DNA of 64,000 nucleotides from Arcobacter suis CECT 7833 (GTDB taxonomy: Bacteria; Campylobacterota; Campylobacteria; Campylobacterales; Arcobacteraceae), in the NCBI RefSeq assembly GCF_003544815.1, contig NZ_CP032100.1, forward strand, positions 2,108,001 to 2,172,000, in the 5' to 3' direction. The notes under the pieces are model-generated. The model searched no databases, was not told the DNA's origin, and saw nothing but the letters and a program-made list of their open reading frames with translations. Below, in pieces: positions 1-9,193 of the stretch. Numbering within the stretch: the first letter of the stretch is position 1; each line of letters begins with the position of its first letter. The position numbers and the translations under genes are program-made.

Positions 1-945
1 TGGTTATCAGTATCTCTTATTATAATATTGTTAGTATTCTTTTTATATAGACAATATTTATTAAAACATAATAATAACTTTCTTCAAAATGAGATTTTAA
101 AAAGAACTCATCAATTGGAAAAATCAAATCAAATTTTAAAAGAAAAAAAAGATGAGTTGGATAAATTAAATTCTTCTCTTGAAGAAAAAATAAAAGATGA
201 AGTTGAAAAAAATAAACTCTTTCAAGAAAAACTTTTTAAAGCCGATAAATTAGCTTCAATGGGAGAAATGATGAGTAATATTGCTCATCAATGGAGACAA
301 CCTTTATCTATGATTTCTACAGTTGCAACGGGAACTAAAATACAAAAAGAGTTTGGAACATTGATTGATGAAGAATTAATTCAAAATATGGATTTAATTA
401 ATAAAAATGCTCAATATCTATCTGAAACTATAAATGATTTTAGAAACTTTATAAAAGGTGATAGAAAAATAAAAACATATGATTTATCTGCTACTATAAA
501 TAATTTTTTACATATTATTGAATCTTCAATAAAAAAAGATAGTATAAATATAATTCTAAATTTAGAAAAAAATATAAAAATAAATGGTTATCCAAATGAA
601 TTAATTCAATGTTTAATAAATATTTTCAATAATTCAAAAGATGCCTTAGAAGAAATAAAACAAGAAAATCCACTAATATTTATTTCAACAGTTTTACAAA
701 ATAATACAATATTTATAAGTATAAAAGACAATGCAGGAGGAATTCCTCAAAATATAATTACTAAAATATATGATCCATATTTTACAACAAAACATAAGTC
801 ACAAGGTACTGGACTTGGATTACATATGACTTATAAACTTATTGATGAGGGAATGCATGGAAAAATTGAAGCACAAAATGTAGAATTTGAATATGAAAAT
901 AAAATATATAGAGGTGCCGAATTTATTATTAGTTTAAATATTTAA
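1..945 (+). CDS. Sensor histidine kinase, C-terminal part (5' end outside the window)
   Basis: The reading frame is open from base 1, so the gene starts left of the window; the TTG at 28 is internal. The visible part opens with the end of a hydrophobic membrane segment (to about base 60), then a charged coiled coil, then a HisKA-like dimerisation region with the phosphoacceptor His at bases 286-288 in the context NIAHQWRQPL. The HATPase_c domain follows with an N-box (NIFNNSKDALEE), a G1 box (DNAGGIP) and a G2 box (GTGLGLHM). This is the common membrane kinase type of Arcobacter-like genomes. The sensory input domain and the partner response regulator are not in the window, so the signal cannot be named. 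Confidence 0.93.
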   Translation, partial: WLSVSLIIILLVFFLYRQYLLKHNNNFLQNEILKRTHQLEKSNQILKEKKDELDKLNSSLEEKIKDEVEKNKLFQEKLFKADKLASMGEMMSNIAHQWRQPLSMISTVATGTKIQKEFGTLIDEELIQNMDLINKNAQYLSETINDFRNFIKGDRKIKTYDLSATINNFLHIIESSIKKDSINIILNLEKNIKINGYPNELIQCLINIFNNSKDALEEIKQENPLIFISTVLQNNTIFISIKDNAGGIPQNIITKIYDPYFTTKHKSQGTGLGLHMTYKLIDEGMHGKIEAQNVEFEYENKIYRGAEFIISLNI

Positions 946-949
946 GATT

Positions 950-1026
<77 letters not shown>

Positions 1027-1085
1027 ATTAGTAAAAAATTAACAGTATCAAGTATTAATTAGATTTTATAATAAAAAAGTTTTTG

Positions 1086-1160
1086 TGGATGGGGTAGAAG
1101 GATTCGAACCTTCGAATAACGGTACCAAAAACCGTTGCCTTACCACTTGGCGATACCCCA
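1086..1160 (-). tRNA. tRNA-Gln (TTG)
   Basis: 75-nt cloverleaf with encoded CCA. The anticodon stem ACGGT/ACCGT frames a loop with anticodon TTG. Confidence 0.95.
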
Positions 1161-1179
1161 AGAAAATAAAGTTTAAATA

Positions 1180-1256
1180 TGGAGCTGGTGAAGGGAGTCG
1201 AACCCCCGACCTGCTGATTACAAATCAGCTGCTCTAGCCAACTGAGCTACACCAGC
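1180..1256 (-). tRNA. tRNA-Thr (TGT)
   Basis: 77-nt cloverleaf with encoded CCA; the anticodon stem GCTGA/TCAGC frames a loop with anticodon TGT. The second Thr tRNA of the window (GGT) lies after the rRNA operon. Confidence 0.95.
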
Positions 1257-1275
1257 ATCCGTATTTCTTTCGAAA

Positions 1276-1352
1276 TGGTGTCAAGAGAGGGACTCGAACC
1301 CTCGACCTCCGGCTTATGAGACCAGCGCTCTAACCAGCTGAGCTACCTTGAC
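1276..1352 (-). tRNA. tRNA-Met (CAT), probably elongator
   Basis: 77-nt cloverleaf with encoded CCA and anticodon CAT, without the initiator acceptor mismatch (G1 pairs with C72). Two non-initiator CAT tRNAs exist in this array, here and at 1747-1823. One should be elongator Met and the other may be the Ile tRNA whose C34 is modified to lysidine; I could not assign them reliably by eye. Confidence 0.85.
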
Positions 1353-1362
1353 ATCTTAAAAT

Positions 1363-1439
<77 letters not shown>

Positions 1440-1477
1440 ATATAAATAAAAGAACGTTTAATCCCTGAAGATTATAG

Positions 1478-1554
1478 TGGAGCGGGAGACGAGACTCGAA
1501 CTCGCGACAGTCTGCTTGGAAGGCAGAAGCTCTAGCCAACTGAGCTACTCCCGC
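1478..1554 (-). tRNA. tRNA-Gly (TCC), copy 1
   Basis: 77-nt cloverleaf with encoded CCA; the anticodon stem TCTGC/GCAGA frames a loop with TCC. It is identical over the whole gene to the copy at 1608-1684. Confidence 0.95.
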
Positions 1555-1607
1555 ATTAGTAAGATAAAAAATAAAAACAAAATAGTCTTACAAGTTCTAT
1601 TAAGTAG

Positions 1608-1684
1608 TGGAGCGGGAGACGAGACTCGAACTCGCGACAGTCTGCTTGGAAGGCAGAAGCTCTAGCCAACTGAGCTACTCCCGC
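1608..1684 (-). tRNA. tRNA-Gly (TCC), copy 2
   Basis: Identical in sequence to the tRNA-Gly at 1478-1554 and 53 bp from it, so this is a tandem duplication with an unrelated AT-rich spacer. Confidence 0.95.
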
Positions 1685-1746
1685 ATAAAAATGCATCGAA
1701 ATACATTTCTAAATCACAAAAAGTGAAAACTATTTAATTAAAATAG

Positions 1747-1823
1747 TGGTGGGTTATGAAGGACTCGAACCTTCGACCACTCGGTTATGAGCCGAGTGCT
1801 CTAACCAGCTGAGCTAATAACCC
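1747..1823 (-). tRNA. tRNA with CAT anticodon (Met or lysidine-Ile)
   Basis: 77-nt cloverleaf with encoded CCA. The anticodon stem CTCGG/CCGAG frames loop CTCATAA, and the acceptor is GGGTTAT/ATAACCC. It is not an initiator, because the first acceptor pair is G-C. See the note on the CAT tRNA at 1276-1352 for the Met/Ile ambiguity. Confidence 0.85.
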
Positions 1824-1828
1824 ATTAA

Positions 1829-1919
1829 TGGCGGACAGTGAGGGATTTGAACCCTCGGTGCCGTTACCAGCACGTCTCCTTAGCAGGGAGGTGGTTTCAG
1901 CCAGCTCACCCAACTGTCC
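1829..1919 (-). tRNA. tRNA-Ser (GCT)
   Basis: 91-nt class II tRNA with a long variable arm, anticodon GCT, acceptor GGACAGT/ACTGTCC, discriminator G and encoded CCA. It is the first gene of the nine-tRNA array in the direction of transcription. Confidence 0.94.
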
Positions 1920-1960
1920 GCAGTTTTCCATAATTTTAACTTCTTAAAATCAGGATGGAA

Positions 1961-1966
1961 ATTATA
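1961..1966 (-). promoter_or_regulatory. Putative -10 box for the tRNA array
   Basis: A perfect TATAAT on the minus strand lies 41 bp before tRNA-Ser and after the pyrF stop. No convincing -35 is visible at 16-18 bp, as is common in Campylobacterota. The array could also be reached by read-through from pyrF. Confidence 0.4.
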
Positions 1967-2009
1967 ATACTATATCACTTAAAACATACTTAAAAGCATG
2001 AAGAGACAA

Positions 2010-2708
2010 TTAAATATTCTTTAATATCTCTTCAACTACATCTTTGGGATTGCTTGCTTTGTAGATAGGTCTTCCAACTACAATAAAATCTACTAAATTT
2101 TCTTTAGCAAATGGAATATCTGCAACTCTTTTTTGATCACCACTATCTTCACCAAAAGGGCGAATTCCTGGACATAAAGTGATAAAATCTTTTGAAGTAT
2201 TATTTTTTATATCAAAACTCTCATAAGCAGAACAAACTACTCCATCAACACCTGAATTATAAGTATCTTTTGCAAACTGTATTGCTTTTGTATTTATATC
2301 TTCATTGTAAATTGCTTTAAAACTCTCATTATCAAAAGACGTAAGAGCAGTAACAGCTAACACTAAAGGTTTATTTGGAATATCTTTAATTCTATTCATT
2401 ACTGTTTTCATAGCTTCAATTCCTGCACTTGCATGAACATTAAACATATCAACAAGTCCAAATTTAACAATTTCTTCTGCTGCATCTGCCATAGTATTTG
2501 GGATATCATAAAGTTTTAAATCTAAAAATATTTTGAAGTTTGGATTAATAGCTTTTAAATCTTCTAAAAACTTTTTACCATCTCTTACATAACTTCTTAA
2601 GCCAACTTTTAACCAAACATCAAAATCTTTTATTTGGTTTACTAATTCTAAATTTTCTTTTGCACTAGATAAATCTAAAGATAAACATAATTTCATTGCA
2701 TTACTCAT
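2010..2708 (-). CDS. pyrF: Orotidine 5'-phosphate decarboxylase
   Basis: Catalyses the last step of UMP synthesis, decarboxylating OMP to UMP in the cytosol. The 232-aa TIM-barrel length is normal for the bacterial PyrF family. The active-site motif DLKLYDIPNT carries the Asp-x-Lys-x-x-Asp catalytic set, and the C-terminal phosphate-binding region reads VVGRPIY. The start ATG at 2708 is preceded by AAGG inside the end of nusB. Only 3 bp separate it from nusB, so pyrF is the last protein gene of a long minus-strand run (EamA to pyrF) before the tRNA array. Confidence 0.96.
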   Translation of the reverse strand: MSNAMKLCLSLDLSSAKENLELVNQIKDFDVWLKVGLRSYVRDGKKFLEDLKAINPNFKIFLDLKLYDIPNTMADAAEEIVKFGLVDMFNVHASAGIEAMKTVMNRIKDIPNKPLVLAVTALTSFDNESFKAIYNEDINTKAIQFAKDTYNSGVDGVVCSAYESFDIKNNTSKDFITLCPGIRPFGEDSGDQKRVADIPFAKENLVDFIVVGRPIYKASNPKDVVEEILKNI

Positions 2709-2711
2709 AAA

Positions 2712-3107
2712 CTAAGCCTTAACAATCTTATCAAGTAAACCATTTACAAATTTTGGAGCACCATCACTTGCTAATCTTTTTGATAATTCAATAGCTTCAT
2801 TTATTATAATTGCTTTTGGTAAATCTTCAAATAAAATTTCATATACTGCTAATCTTAAAATAGATTTTTCAACAGAACCAATATCTTCTAAAGTTCTTTG
2901 GTTTAAGTGAGAAATAATCTCTTTATCAATACTTTCTAAATTTGATACTGTTCCATTAAAAAGTTTTAATGCAAACTCTTTTTGTTGATTTCTTATTTTT
3001 TTATCTTCTAAAATTTCATCAACAAATTTTACAATTCCTTCATTTCCTAAATCGTAAGCATATAATAAACCAATTACAGACTCTCTTGCTTGTGTTCTTG
3101 TTGCCAA
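2712..3107 (-). CDS. nusB: Transcription antitermination factor NusB
   Basis: NusB binds boxA RNA with NusE (S10) and promotes processive transcription of rRNA operons. This 131-aa protein is all-helical in appearance, has the usual family size and starts ATRTQARESVIGLLYAYD, the typical NusB N-terminal helix. The start is a TTG (bases 3105-3107) directly abutting the ribH stop codon; the SD-like GGAG lies within the last ribH codons. The ribH-nusB pair is a common bacterial arrangement and suggests translational coupling. Confidence 0.95.
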   Translation of the reverse strand: MATRTQARESVIGLLYAYDLGNEGIVKFVDEILEDKKIRNQQKEFALKLFNGTVSNLESIDKEIISHLNQRTLEDIGSVEKSILRLAVYEILFEDLPKAIIINEAIELSKRLASDGAPKFVNGLLDKIVKA

Positions 3108-3578
3108 TTATTTCTCCATTTCAGCGTATAAATCTAACATTTCAATAATAGTAACCATAGCTTCAGCGCCTTTATTACCAACTTTTGAACCAGCTCTTTC
3201 AATTGCTTGTTCTATCGTATCAGTTGTTAAAACACCATTTGATACAGGTTTCCCATGTTTAATTCCAACTGTTGCAATACCTTTTGTTGCCTCTGCTGAA
3301 ATATAATCAAAATGTGGAGTTGCTCCTCTGATTACTGCACCAACACAACAAATTGCATCATATTTTCCACTTGATAATGCTTTTTCTAAAGCAAAAGGAA
3401 TTTCAAAAGCACCTGGTACTAATATTAAATCTAAATTATCTTCATTTCCACCATGTCTTTTAAATGCATCTTTAGCACCTTCAACTAATCTATCAGTTAT
3501 AATATGATTAAATCTTCCATTTATAATAGCAACTTTTTCGCTACCTTTTAATCTTAAATTACCTTCAATAATTTTCAT
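3108..3578 (-). CDS. ribH: 6,7-dimethyl-8-ribityllumazine synthase
   Basis: Penultimate step of riboflavin synthesis: condenses 5-amino-6-ribitylaminouracil with 3,4-dihydroxy-2-butanone 4-phosphate. At 156 aa it is the standard length. Recognisable motifs are FNHIITDRL near the N-terminus, [27 protein letters not shown] with the catalytic-loop His, and [11 protein letters not shown]. It sits between kdsA (29 bp upstream) and nusB (immediately downstream). RibF, which uses riboflavin, is at 20.5 kb. Confidence 0.97.
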   Translation of the reverse strand: MKIIEGNLRLKGSEKVAIINGRFNHIITDRLVEGAKDAFKRHGGNEDNLDLILVPGAFEIPFALEKALSSGKYDAICCVGAVIRGATPHFDYISAEATKGIATVGIKHGKPVSNGVLTTDTIEQAIERAGSKVGNKGAEAMVTIIEMLDLYAEMEK

Positions 3579-3607
3579 TTATTTCTCCAAAAATATGTGT
3601 ATAAGGA

Positions 3608-4408
3608 TTAATTATATCCTAAAGCGTCTTGTATTGCAAAAATGTCACTAACTGTTTTGTATAAGTCTTCAATTCTAAGCATATTTGGTCCATCACTTTT
3701 TGCTACTGATGGGTTAATATGTGTTTCAAAAAAGAATCCATCAACACCCACAGCAGCTGCTGCTTTTGCCATGTATGGAACAAATGATGAGTTTCCACCC
3801 GTTGTTCCACCAGTGCTAGGGATTTGTACAGAGTGAGTTGCATCAAAGATTACAGGTGCATATTGTTTTAATAAAAGTAAATTTCTCATATCTACAACTA
3901 AAGCACCATATCCAAAAGTATTTCCTCTCTCACAAAGCCAAACTCCAGCTTTTTCTGAATTTTCATAACTTACTTCAAAAATTCCTCTTGTATTTAGAAT
4001 TTTTTCAACTGGATGTTTCATAGCATCAGCTGCTAAAAATTGCCCTTTTTTGATATTTATAATTGCAGGTGTTTTTGCAGCTGCAACTAATAAATCAGTT
4101 TGTCTACATAAAAATGCAGGGATTTGTAAAATATCCATAACTTCACCAGCAGGTGCTGCTTGATATGATTCATGAATATCAGTTACAACTTTATATCCAA
4201 ATTGCTCTTTTATTTCTTGAAATATTTTTAATCCCTCATCAAGTCCTGGACCTCTAAATGAAGTTATACTTGTTCTATTTGCCTTATCAAATGAAGCTTT
4301 AAAATAAAAATCAATTCTTTTATCTTCACTTAATGGTTTTAATTTTTCAGCTATTCTCATAACTGTGTCTCTATCTTCAAGTACACATGGTCCTGTTAAT
4401 ATTTTCAT
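3608..4408 (-). CDS. kdsA: 3-deoxy-D-manno-octulosonate-8-phosphate synthase
   Basis: Condenses phosphoenolpyruvate with arabinose 5-phosphate to give KDO-8-phosphate for the lipopolysaccharide inner core, indicating a Gram-negative envelope. The 266-aa TIM barrel shows GPCVLE at the N-terminus, FKASFDKANR, DIHE, IPAFLCRQTDLL and DATHSVQ, all signatures of KdsA. Start ATG at 4408 directly abuts the stop codon of the upstream K+ channel gene, with AAAGGA ahead of it. Confidence 0.96.
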   Translation of the reverse strand: MKILTGPCVLEDRDTVMRIAEKLKPLSEDKRIDFYFKASFDKANRTSITSFRGPGLDEGLKIFQEIKEQFGYKVVTDIHESYQAAPAGEVMDILQIPAFLCRQTDLLVAAAKTPAIINIKKGQFLAADAMKHPVEKILNTRGIFEVSYENSEKAGVWLCERGNTFGYGALVVDMRNLLLLKQYAPVIFDATHSVQIPSTGGTTGGNSSFVPYMAKAAAAVGVDGFFFETHINPSVAKSDGPNMLRIEDLYKTVSDIFAIQDALGYN

Positions 4409-6094
4409 TTAATTCCTTTTAAAAATTGTTCGTTTTTCTTTGCCTGTTAATGCATAATAAAATTCATAAGTATTTTGACAAATATATTCTATATCATTTT
4501 TCGCATGTTCATCGCATGCTAATAAAATTTTATCACCTATTTTTATCTCATTTTCCCAAGTAGGAAGGAGTATTATATCATTTTCTCGTTGAAGTAACAA
4601 AGGTACAACATTATTATTTTGTTTATAATTATGTAATGAAGTAGACAAAATTCCTAAATTTAAGGTATTTTTCTCACTTAAGTATTTATATATTTCAGGG
4701 CTATGTTTAAAAGTAATTTCCACTTCAATAAGTAATGGATTTTCATCTATTTCACTTCTTAATTTTGAAACTAATTTATTTGCCCATTCATTATCTTCTT
4801 TTATAATTAATCTTAAAAACTTGTCACTAAGAGGGTTCATTAATGCATTAGTAATTTTATTTACTAAAATTTTTGATGGTGTAAAAATATGATTTATTTT
4901 TGCACTTTTAAATAAAAAATCATCAGCTAAATCATTTTCCCTTGCCATTGTAATAATATTAGGATTTAGTTTTCGAGCAGTAGCTAAAATTGATAAATTT
5001 GTTGTATCATCATTTGTTGTAACAATTATTGCTATTGCGTCTTTTATACCAATATTCTCTAACAATTCCCTATCATCTGCATCTCCAAAAATAATATGAT
5101 TTTTTTCATCTGCTGAGAGGTGTTCATCTTTTTCTTTATTTATTTCTATAAATTTAACTTCTATATTATTTTTATTAAGTTTCTCAAAAATTTTTTGTCC
5201 CATTCGTCCATAACCACAAATTACATATAAACCTTTGGGGAAAATTGGTAAGCTCCCATTTAAATTATCAATTTTATATAACCATTTTTCCAATTTAAAC
5301 AAACTAGGAGCAGTTAATGCTATATTGATTTCAGAAGATATTATAGAAAATGGATTAACAATAATCTCAGCATCTAAATCTTTTAAATTTTCTGTTTGAT
5401 TTATAGAAGTAGACTTTACAGCAACTTTTACATTTTTATTCAAAGTTTTTGATATAAGTGTAATTTTTAAATTTATAGCATCTTCATCAAATAAAGAAAC
5501 TATTGCTTTACAATTCTTTTTTCTTAATCCAGCAGATTCTAACATTCTTGCAGAATAATTTTCATTACGCAAAACAGGAATAGTAGGAGTAAAGTTTTCT
5601 AACATCAATCTTTCTATTTTTAAACTATCTTTTTCAATAATTACAGTACGGATTCCTTGTTCTATAGCCTTTGTGATTATTTTTTTTGTTATTTGGTTAT
5701 AGCCTAAAATTATTATAAAGTTTTCATTTAGATTTTTTATCTGTTTTAAAAATCTTGCCCTTTCTAACTCTTGCAAAAAAAGTTTATCTTGAAGTAATGA
5801 AACTAACGTTCCAATACTATAAAACCAACCTAAAACCGTCAAAAAAGTCGAAAATGTTACCCACATTCTTTGAGGATAAGTAAAAGCATAAGGAATTTCA
5901 CCAAAACCTATTGTAGTTGCTGTATAAGAAACAAAATAAAATGCATCAAAAAGAGTCATTTGGTAAAAATTACCACTTGAATCTTTTCCACCAATAAATA
6001 AAAATCCTATGATTGATATAGTATAAGTAAGAATAATCACCAAAAAAGGCTTTCGCATTTTTTGTAAAATTATAAAAAGTGAACTGTTTCTCAA
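4409..6094 (-). CDS. Two-TM potassium channel with two RCK (TrkA_N) domains
   Basis: 561 aa. Two hydrophobic segments (about 17-35 and 78-100) flank a pore loop with selectivity filter TIGFGE at residues 61-66, marking a K+-selective inner-membrane channel. Two Rossmann-type RCK modules follow. The first begins near residue 126 with a degenerate nucleotide loop (GYNQITKK) and the second at 289 with the intact GYGRMG. A TrkA_C-like tail completes the protein. It resembles the Kch/MthK class, with ligand-gated K+ flux the likely role. It is 12 bp downstream of the small membrane protein and abuts kdsA. The second RCK looks able to bind a nucleotide; the first may not. Confidence 0.88.
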   Translation of the reverse strand: MRNSSLFIILQKMRKPFLVIILTYTISIIGFLFIGGKDSSGNFYQMTLFDAFYFVSYTATTIGFGEIPYAFTYPQRMWVTFSTFLTVLGWFYSIGTLVSLLQDKLFLQELERARFLKQIKNLNENFIIILGYNQITKKIITKAIEQGIRTVIIEKDSLKIERLMLENFTPTIPVLRNENYSARMLESAGLRKKNCKAIVSLFDEDAINLKITLISKTLNKNVKVAVKSTSINQTENLKDLDAEIIVNPFSIISSEINIALTAPSLFKLEKWLYKIDNLNGSLPIFPKGLYVICGYGRMGQKIFEKLNKNNIEVKFIEINKEKDEHLSADEKNHIIFGDADDRELLENIGIKDAIAIIVTTNDDTTNLSILATARKLNPNIITMARENDLADDFLFKSAKINHIFTPSKILVNKITNALMNPLSDKFLRLIIKEDNEWANKLVSKLRSEIDENPLLIEVEITFKHSPEIYKYLSEKNTLNLGILSTSLHNYKQNNNVVPLLLQRENDIILLPTWENEIKIGDKILLACDEHAKNDIEYICQNTYEFYYALTGKEKRTIFKRN

Positions 6095-6106
6095 AATAAA
6101 ACCTAT

Positions 6107-6484
6107 CTATCTTTTTGATTTTAAAGTGTCACCAACATATAAAGCAACAGAAGTTAAATTAGCCAATAATGCGCCACCAGATAAAGAGATAATTGTTCCC
6201 ATAACTTGTGTATCCATAGTATAAGCATAAGTAAAAATTGTCCAAATAATTGCAGCTGCAATTAGTTGAATATCTGCTACAAGTGAAGTTGCCAATAAAA
6301 CAGAACCTAATTGTGTTCTATCTCCTAATTTCAATATAGTTGCAATTAAATTTATAATTATTGCTGCAAAAAGTTCATATTTACTATGACTTTCTAAAGA
6401 ATTTACTTCTCCATAAAAAAATCCAAAATTTAATGTCATCGCTAAAATGATAAAAAATCCAGAAATTACCTTATCTAAATTCAT
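6107..6484 (-). CDS. Small four-helix membrane protein, Campylobacterota-type (DUF6394-like)
   Basis: 125 aa with about four hydrophobic helices and almost no polar loops, so an integral inner-membrane protein. It seems to match the uncharacterised family I know as DUF6394, common in Campylobacterota; this is from memory, not a search. It starts 1 bp after the glutamate-synthase-like gene and is followed after 12 bp by the K+ channel. Co-transcription with the channel makes an ion-transport or accessory role possible but unproven. Confidence 0.8.
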   Translation of the reverse strand: MNLDKVISGFFIILAMTLNFGFFYGEVNSLESHSKYELFAAIIINLIATILKLGDRTQLGSVLLATSLVADIQLIAAAIIWTIFTYAYTMDTQVMGTIISLSGGALLANLTSVALYVGDTLKSKR

Positions 6485-6485
6485 T

Positions 6486-8204
6486 TTATTCCCCTTTATT
6501 TTTTCTTAAATCTAACTTTCTTCTAAATACCTCATCAATATCATCATGCACTCTTGAGTTTTTATCTAAAAAAAGTAATTTGTTTTTATCTAATTGTTTT
6601 ATATTTTTAAGTCCCATAATTGCTAACAATCCTTTTACATTTTTTAAAAGATTTTTATGATAATTTGCCACATAATTCGCATGTTTAAATACAAAATATT
6701 TTCTTCTTTTGTTTTTATCCTGAGTTGCAAGTCCAACAGGACATTGTCTTCCTGTTGTTCCTGAACAATATCTTGCTCGAATACATCCAGCACTCATCAT
6801 AAATCCTCGTGCAATTTGTAAAAAATCAGCCCCTAAACTCATAACAATTATAATATCATCAGGAGTTAATATTTTTCCACTTGCAACAATTTTCACTTTA
6901 TCCCTAATACCATAATCACTTAAAACTTTATTTACTAAATAGACAGAATCTCGAACATTTAACCCTACTCTTTCCATCATTTCAAGTGGTGCAGTTGCAC
7001 TTCCACCACTTCCTGAATCAAGTGTAATATAATCAGGATAAGCATCAATTCCAGCATCTACTCTTCTTTTTATCTCTTTTGCATAAGGTTCAATATTTTC
7101 TTGATCTGAAATTACTATTTTTATTCCTACTGGTTTACCAGATAAAACTTGAAGTTTCCCAACAAAATCAAATAACTCTTCAATAGAATTTGCATATGGA
7201 AATCTATTTGGAGAGAAAACATCTTTGTACGCTTCAACATTTCTGTAATATGCAATAGCAGGAGTTACTTTAGCACCTGAAAGTTTTCCACCTGTTTGTT
7301 TTGCTCCTTGAGCTAATTTTATTTCTGTCATTTGACAAAAGCTCATAACTTTTTGGTATCTGTCTTCATCAAATTTTCCACTTTTATCCCTAGCTCCATA
7401 AAGTCCTGAACTAATTTGAAATACAATATCAGGAATATCAGATGGAACCTCTTTGGGAAAATCTTCTAAAGGTGCATCCCAATTTGGTCTATAAAATTGT
7501 TTTTTCTTCATATCTAAGATATATGTTTCAGCTTCTGGGTCATTTTTAAATACTAATTTTCTATATACATCTGCTGCTAGTGCCCCATTAAAAAAGAATT
7601 TCATAACTCTTTTTACATTTTTATTCAAAGATGAACTATCAACTATTGTCATATATTTTGAGTCATAGGTTTCATGGGTAACAAAAAAGTTTGAAGTAAC
7701 TCCCCCTTCTCCTGAATTTATAGGAAATCCACCAATAAAAGAACCCTGAACAAAAGCTCTTGTTCCCTCAGGAGAAATAGAACCATCACTCATAGCAGAT
7801 CTTGCAATTATACTTTTTGCAGTAAAAGGTTTTTTTCTTCTTTCTCCAAAAGTTACTTCAAAATCATTTTCAACTTCATTGTCATTTAAAACTATATTTG
7901 CATGTCTAATCATAAATTTTGGTTTTGGTAAAGGTTGAGCAGGAGAAAATGAAGCATAATTTGGAACATCTCGTGCTGCTTTATAAACCCAATCTAATTT
8001 ATCCTTTGATTCATAAAACTTTTCATCTCCAAAATATTGTCTAAAAGGTTCTCGAAACTCTTCAAATACATATCTTAATCTTCCAATAATTGGATAATTT
8101 ACAAGTAATTGATGTTCTCTTTGAACATATTTATCATGAATATACCAAGCAATAATTACTACAACAAACAAAATCCAAAAAAAATCATCTAAAAAAAACT
8201 CCAT
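6486..8204 (-). CDS. FMN-binding glutamate synthase family protein, membrane-anchored
   Basis: 572 aa. An N-terminal hydrophobic helix (about 4-22) is followed by the FMN/Fe-S synthase domain of glutamate synthase, without the glutaminase domain. Seen motifs are GAKQTGGKLSGAKVTP, DSGSGGSATAP, ALGADFLQIARGFMM and the cluster region CIRARYC...CPVGLATQ, whose cysteines would bind a 3Fe-4S centre. Stand-alone proteins of this type are annotated as FMN-binding glutamate synthase-like; their real electron donor and substrate are mostly unknown. No gltD-like partner is nearby. It is in the same run as the EamA transporter (1 bp gap). Confidence 0.87.
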   Translation of the reverse strand: MEFFLDDFFWILFVVVIIAWYIHDKYVQREHQLLVNYPIIGRLRYVFEEFREPFRQYFGDEKFYESKDKLDWVYKAARDVPNYASFSPAQPLPKPKFMIRHANIVLNDNEVENDFEVTFGERRKKPFTAKSIIARSAMSDGSISPEGTRAFVQGSFIGGFPINSGEGGVTSNFFVTHETYDSKYMTIVDSSSLNKNVKRVMKFFFNGALAADVYRKLVFKNDPEAETYILDMKKKQFYRPNWDAPLEDFPKEVPSDIPDIVFQISSGLYGARDKSGKFDEDRYQKVMSFCQMTEIKLAQGAKQTGGKLSGAKVTPAIAYYRNVEAYKDVFSPNRFPYANSIEELFDFVGKLQVLSGKPVGIKIVISDQENIEPYAKEIKRRVDAGIDAYPDYITLDSGSGGSATAPLEMMERVGLNVRDSVYLVNKVLSDYGIRDKVKIVASGKILTPDDIIIVMSLGADFLQIARGFMMSAGCIRARYCSGTTGRQCPVGLATQDKNKRRKYFVFKHANYVANYHKNLLKNVKGLLAIMGLKNIKQLDKNKLLFLDKNSRVHDDIDEVFRRKLDLRKNKGE

Positions 8205-8205
8205 A

Positions 8206-9090
8206 TCATTCCTTTTTACTTGAAACTAAAAATCCACTCAAAACTATTAATAGTATACCAAAAACTATTAAAACCGAAGGGAAACTATCCCCTAAAATGA
8301 GTCCTAAAATTATTGAAAAAACAATATTGCTATAAGATATAGTTCCTATGATTCCAGCTTTTGCAAAAGAATATGCTTTTGTCATATATATTTGTGCATA
8401 TGTGGAAAAAATTCCCAACAATATTATGTAAAGCCAATCATTTATTTCAGGCATAATAAAAGTTCCTAACATAAAATCCAAATCAGGATTTACATAAAAA
8501 CTTCCAATTATCATTAAAATCAAAGGTCCAATTGTTCCAATTGTCATAAAAGATAAAACAATCGCTCTTGTGTCATAATAATTTCTTAGTTCTCGAACTG
8601 ATGTATAAGCAAGGGCAGCTCCGACACCTGATAAAATACCTAAATAATCACTTTTATCTAAACTACTTCCATCAAACTCTGTTATAAATATAATTCCTAT
8701 AAAACCAATAAAAACACCTAACCAACCTTTTAATCCTAATTTTTCTTTTAAAAATATATATGCTAAAACAGCTGTAAAAATAGTTGATGTTTTGGAAAAA
8801 GTCATTGCTTCTCCAAGTGGTATTTGTGAAATATTATAAAAGAAAAATAAAAGTGCTACAAATCCAGCAACACCCCTAAAAGTTAATAACCAAAACTTTC
8901 CACCTAACTGTTTTAAAGGAGATTTATAAATAGATATTAAAATAAAAAAAACACCAAATACATTTCTAAAAAATACAACTTCAACTGAACTCATGGAATC
9001 ACTTAATTCTTTTGCAACTGCTCCCATAAAAGCAAATAAAAGTGATGCTAATAGCATATATTTTATGCCTTTACTGACTTGATTATCCAT
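8206..9090 (-). CDS. DMT-superfamily (EamA) transporter
   Basis: 294 aa, about ten predicted membrane helices in two EamA repeats. The first repeat starts KGIKYMLLASLLFAFMGA, with FFRNVFGVFF and a GEAMTFSKTSTIFTAVLAYIFLKEKLG segment typical of the family around residues 92-118. Probable inner-membrane exporter of metabolites or amino acids; the substrate cannot be read from the sequence. First gene of the minus-strand run ending in pyrF, divergent from murA across a 103-bp intergenic region. Confidence 0.9.
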   Translation of the reverse strand: MDNQVSKGIKYMLLASLLFAFMGAVAKELSDSMSSVEVVFFRNVFGVFFILISIYKSPLKQLGGKFWLLTFRGVAGFVALLFFFYNISQIPLGEAMTFSKTSTIFTAVLAYIFLKEKLGLKGWLGVFIGFIGIIFITEFDGSSLDKSDYLGILSGVGAALAYTSVRELRNYYDTRAIVLSFMTIGTIGPLILMIIGSFYVNPDLDFMLGTFIMPEINDWLYIILLGIFSTYAQIYMTKAYSFAKAGIIGTISYSNIVFSIILGLILGDSFPSVLIVFGILLIVLSGFLVSSKKE

Positions 9091-9193
9091 TATAAACCTT
9101 TGTTTTCAAAAGCCTATTGTAGTATTGTTTTTATATCTTAAAGCTTATTTTGGCTATTATATTACCCTTATATAAATACTTCATAGGGGAAAC

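Noticed and set aside
1477-1665. 62-aa ORF across the two tRNA-Gly genes
   Set aside because: Antisense to identical tRNA genes; such tRNA-derived frames are common artefacts and no SD or homology supports it.
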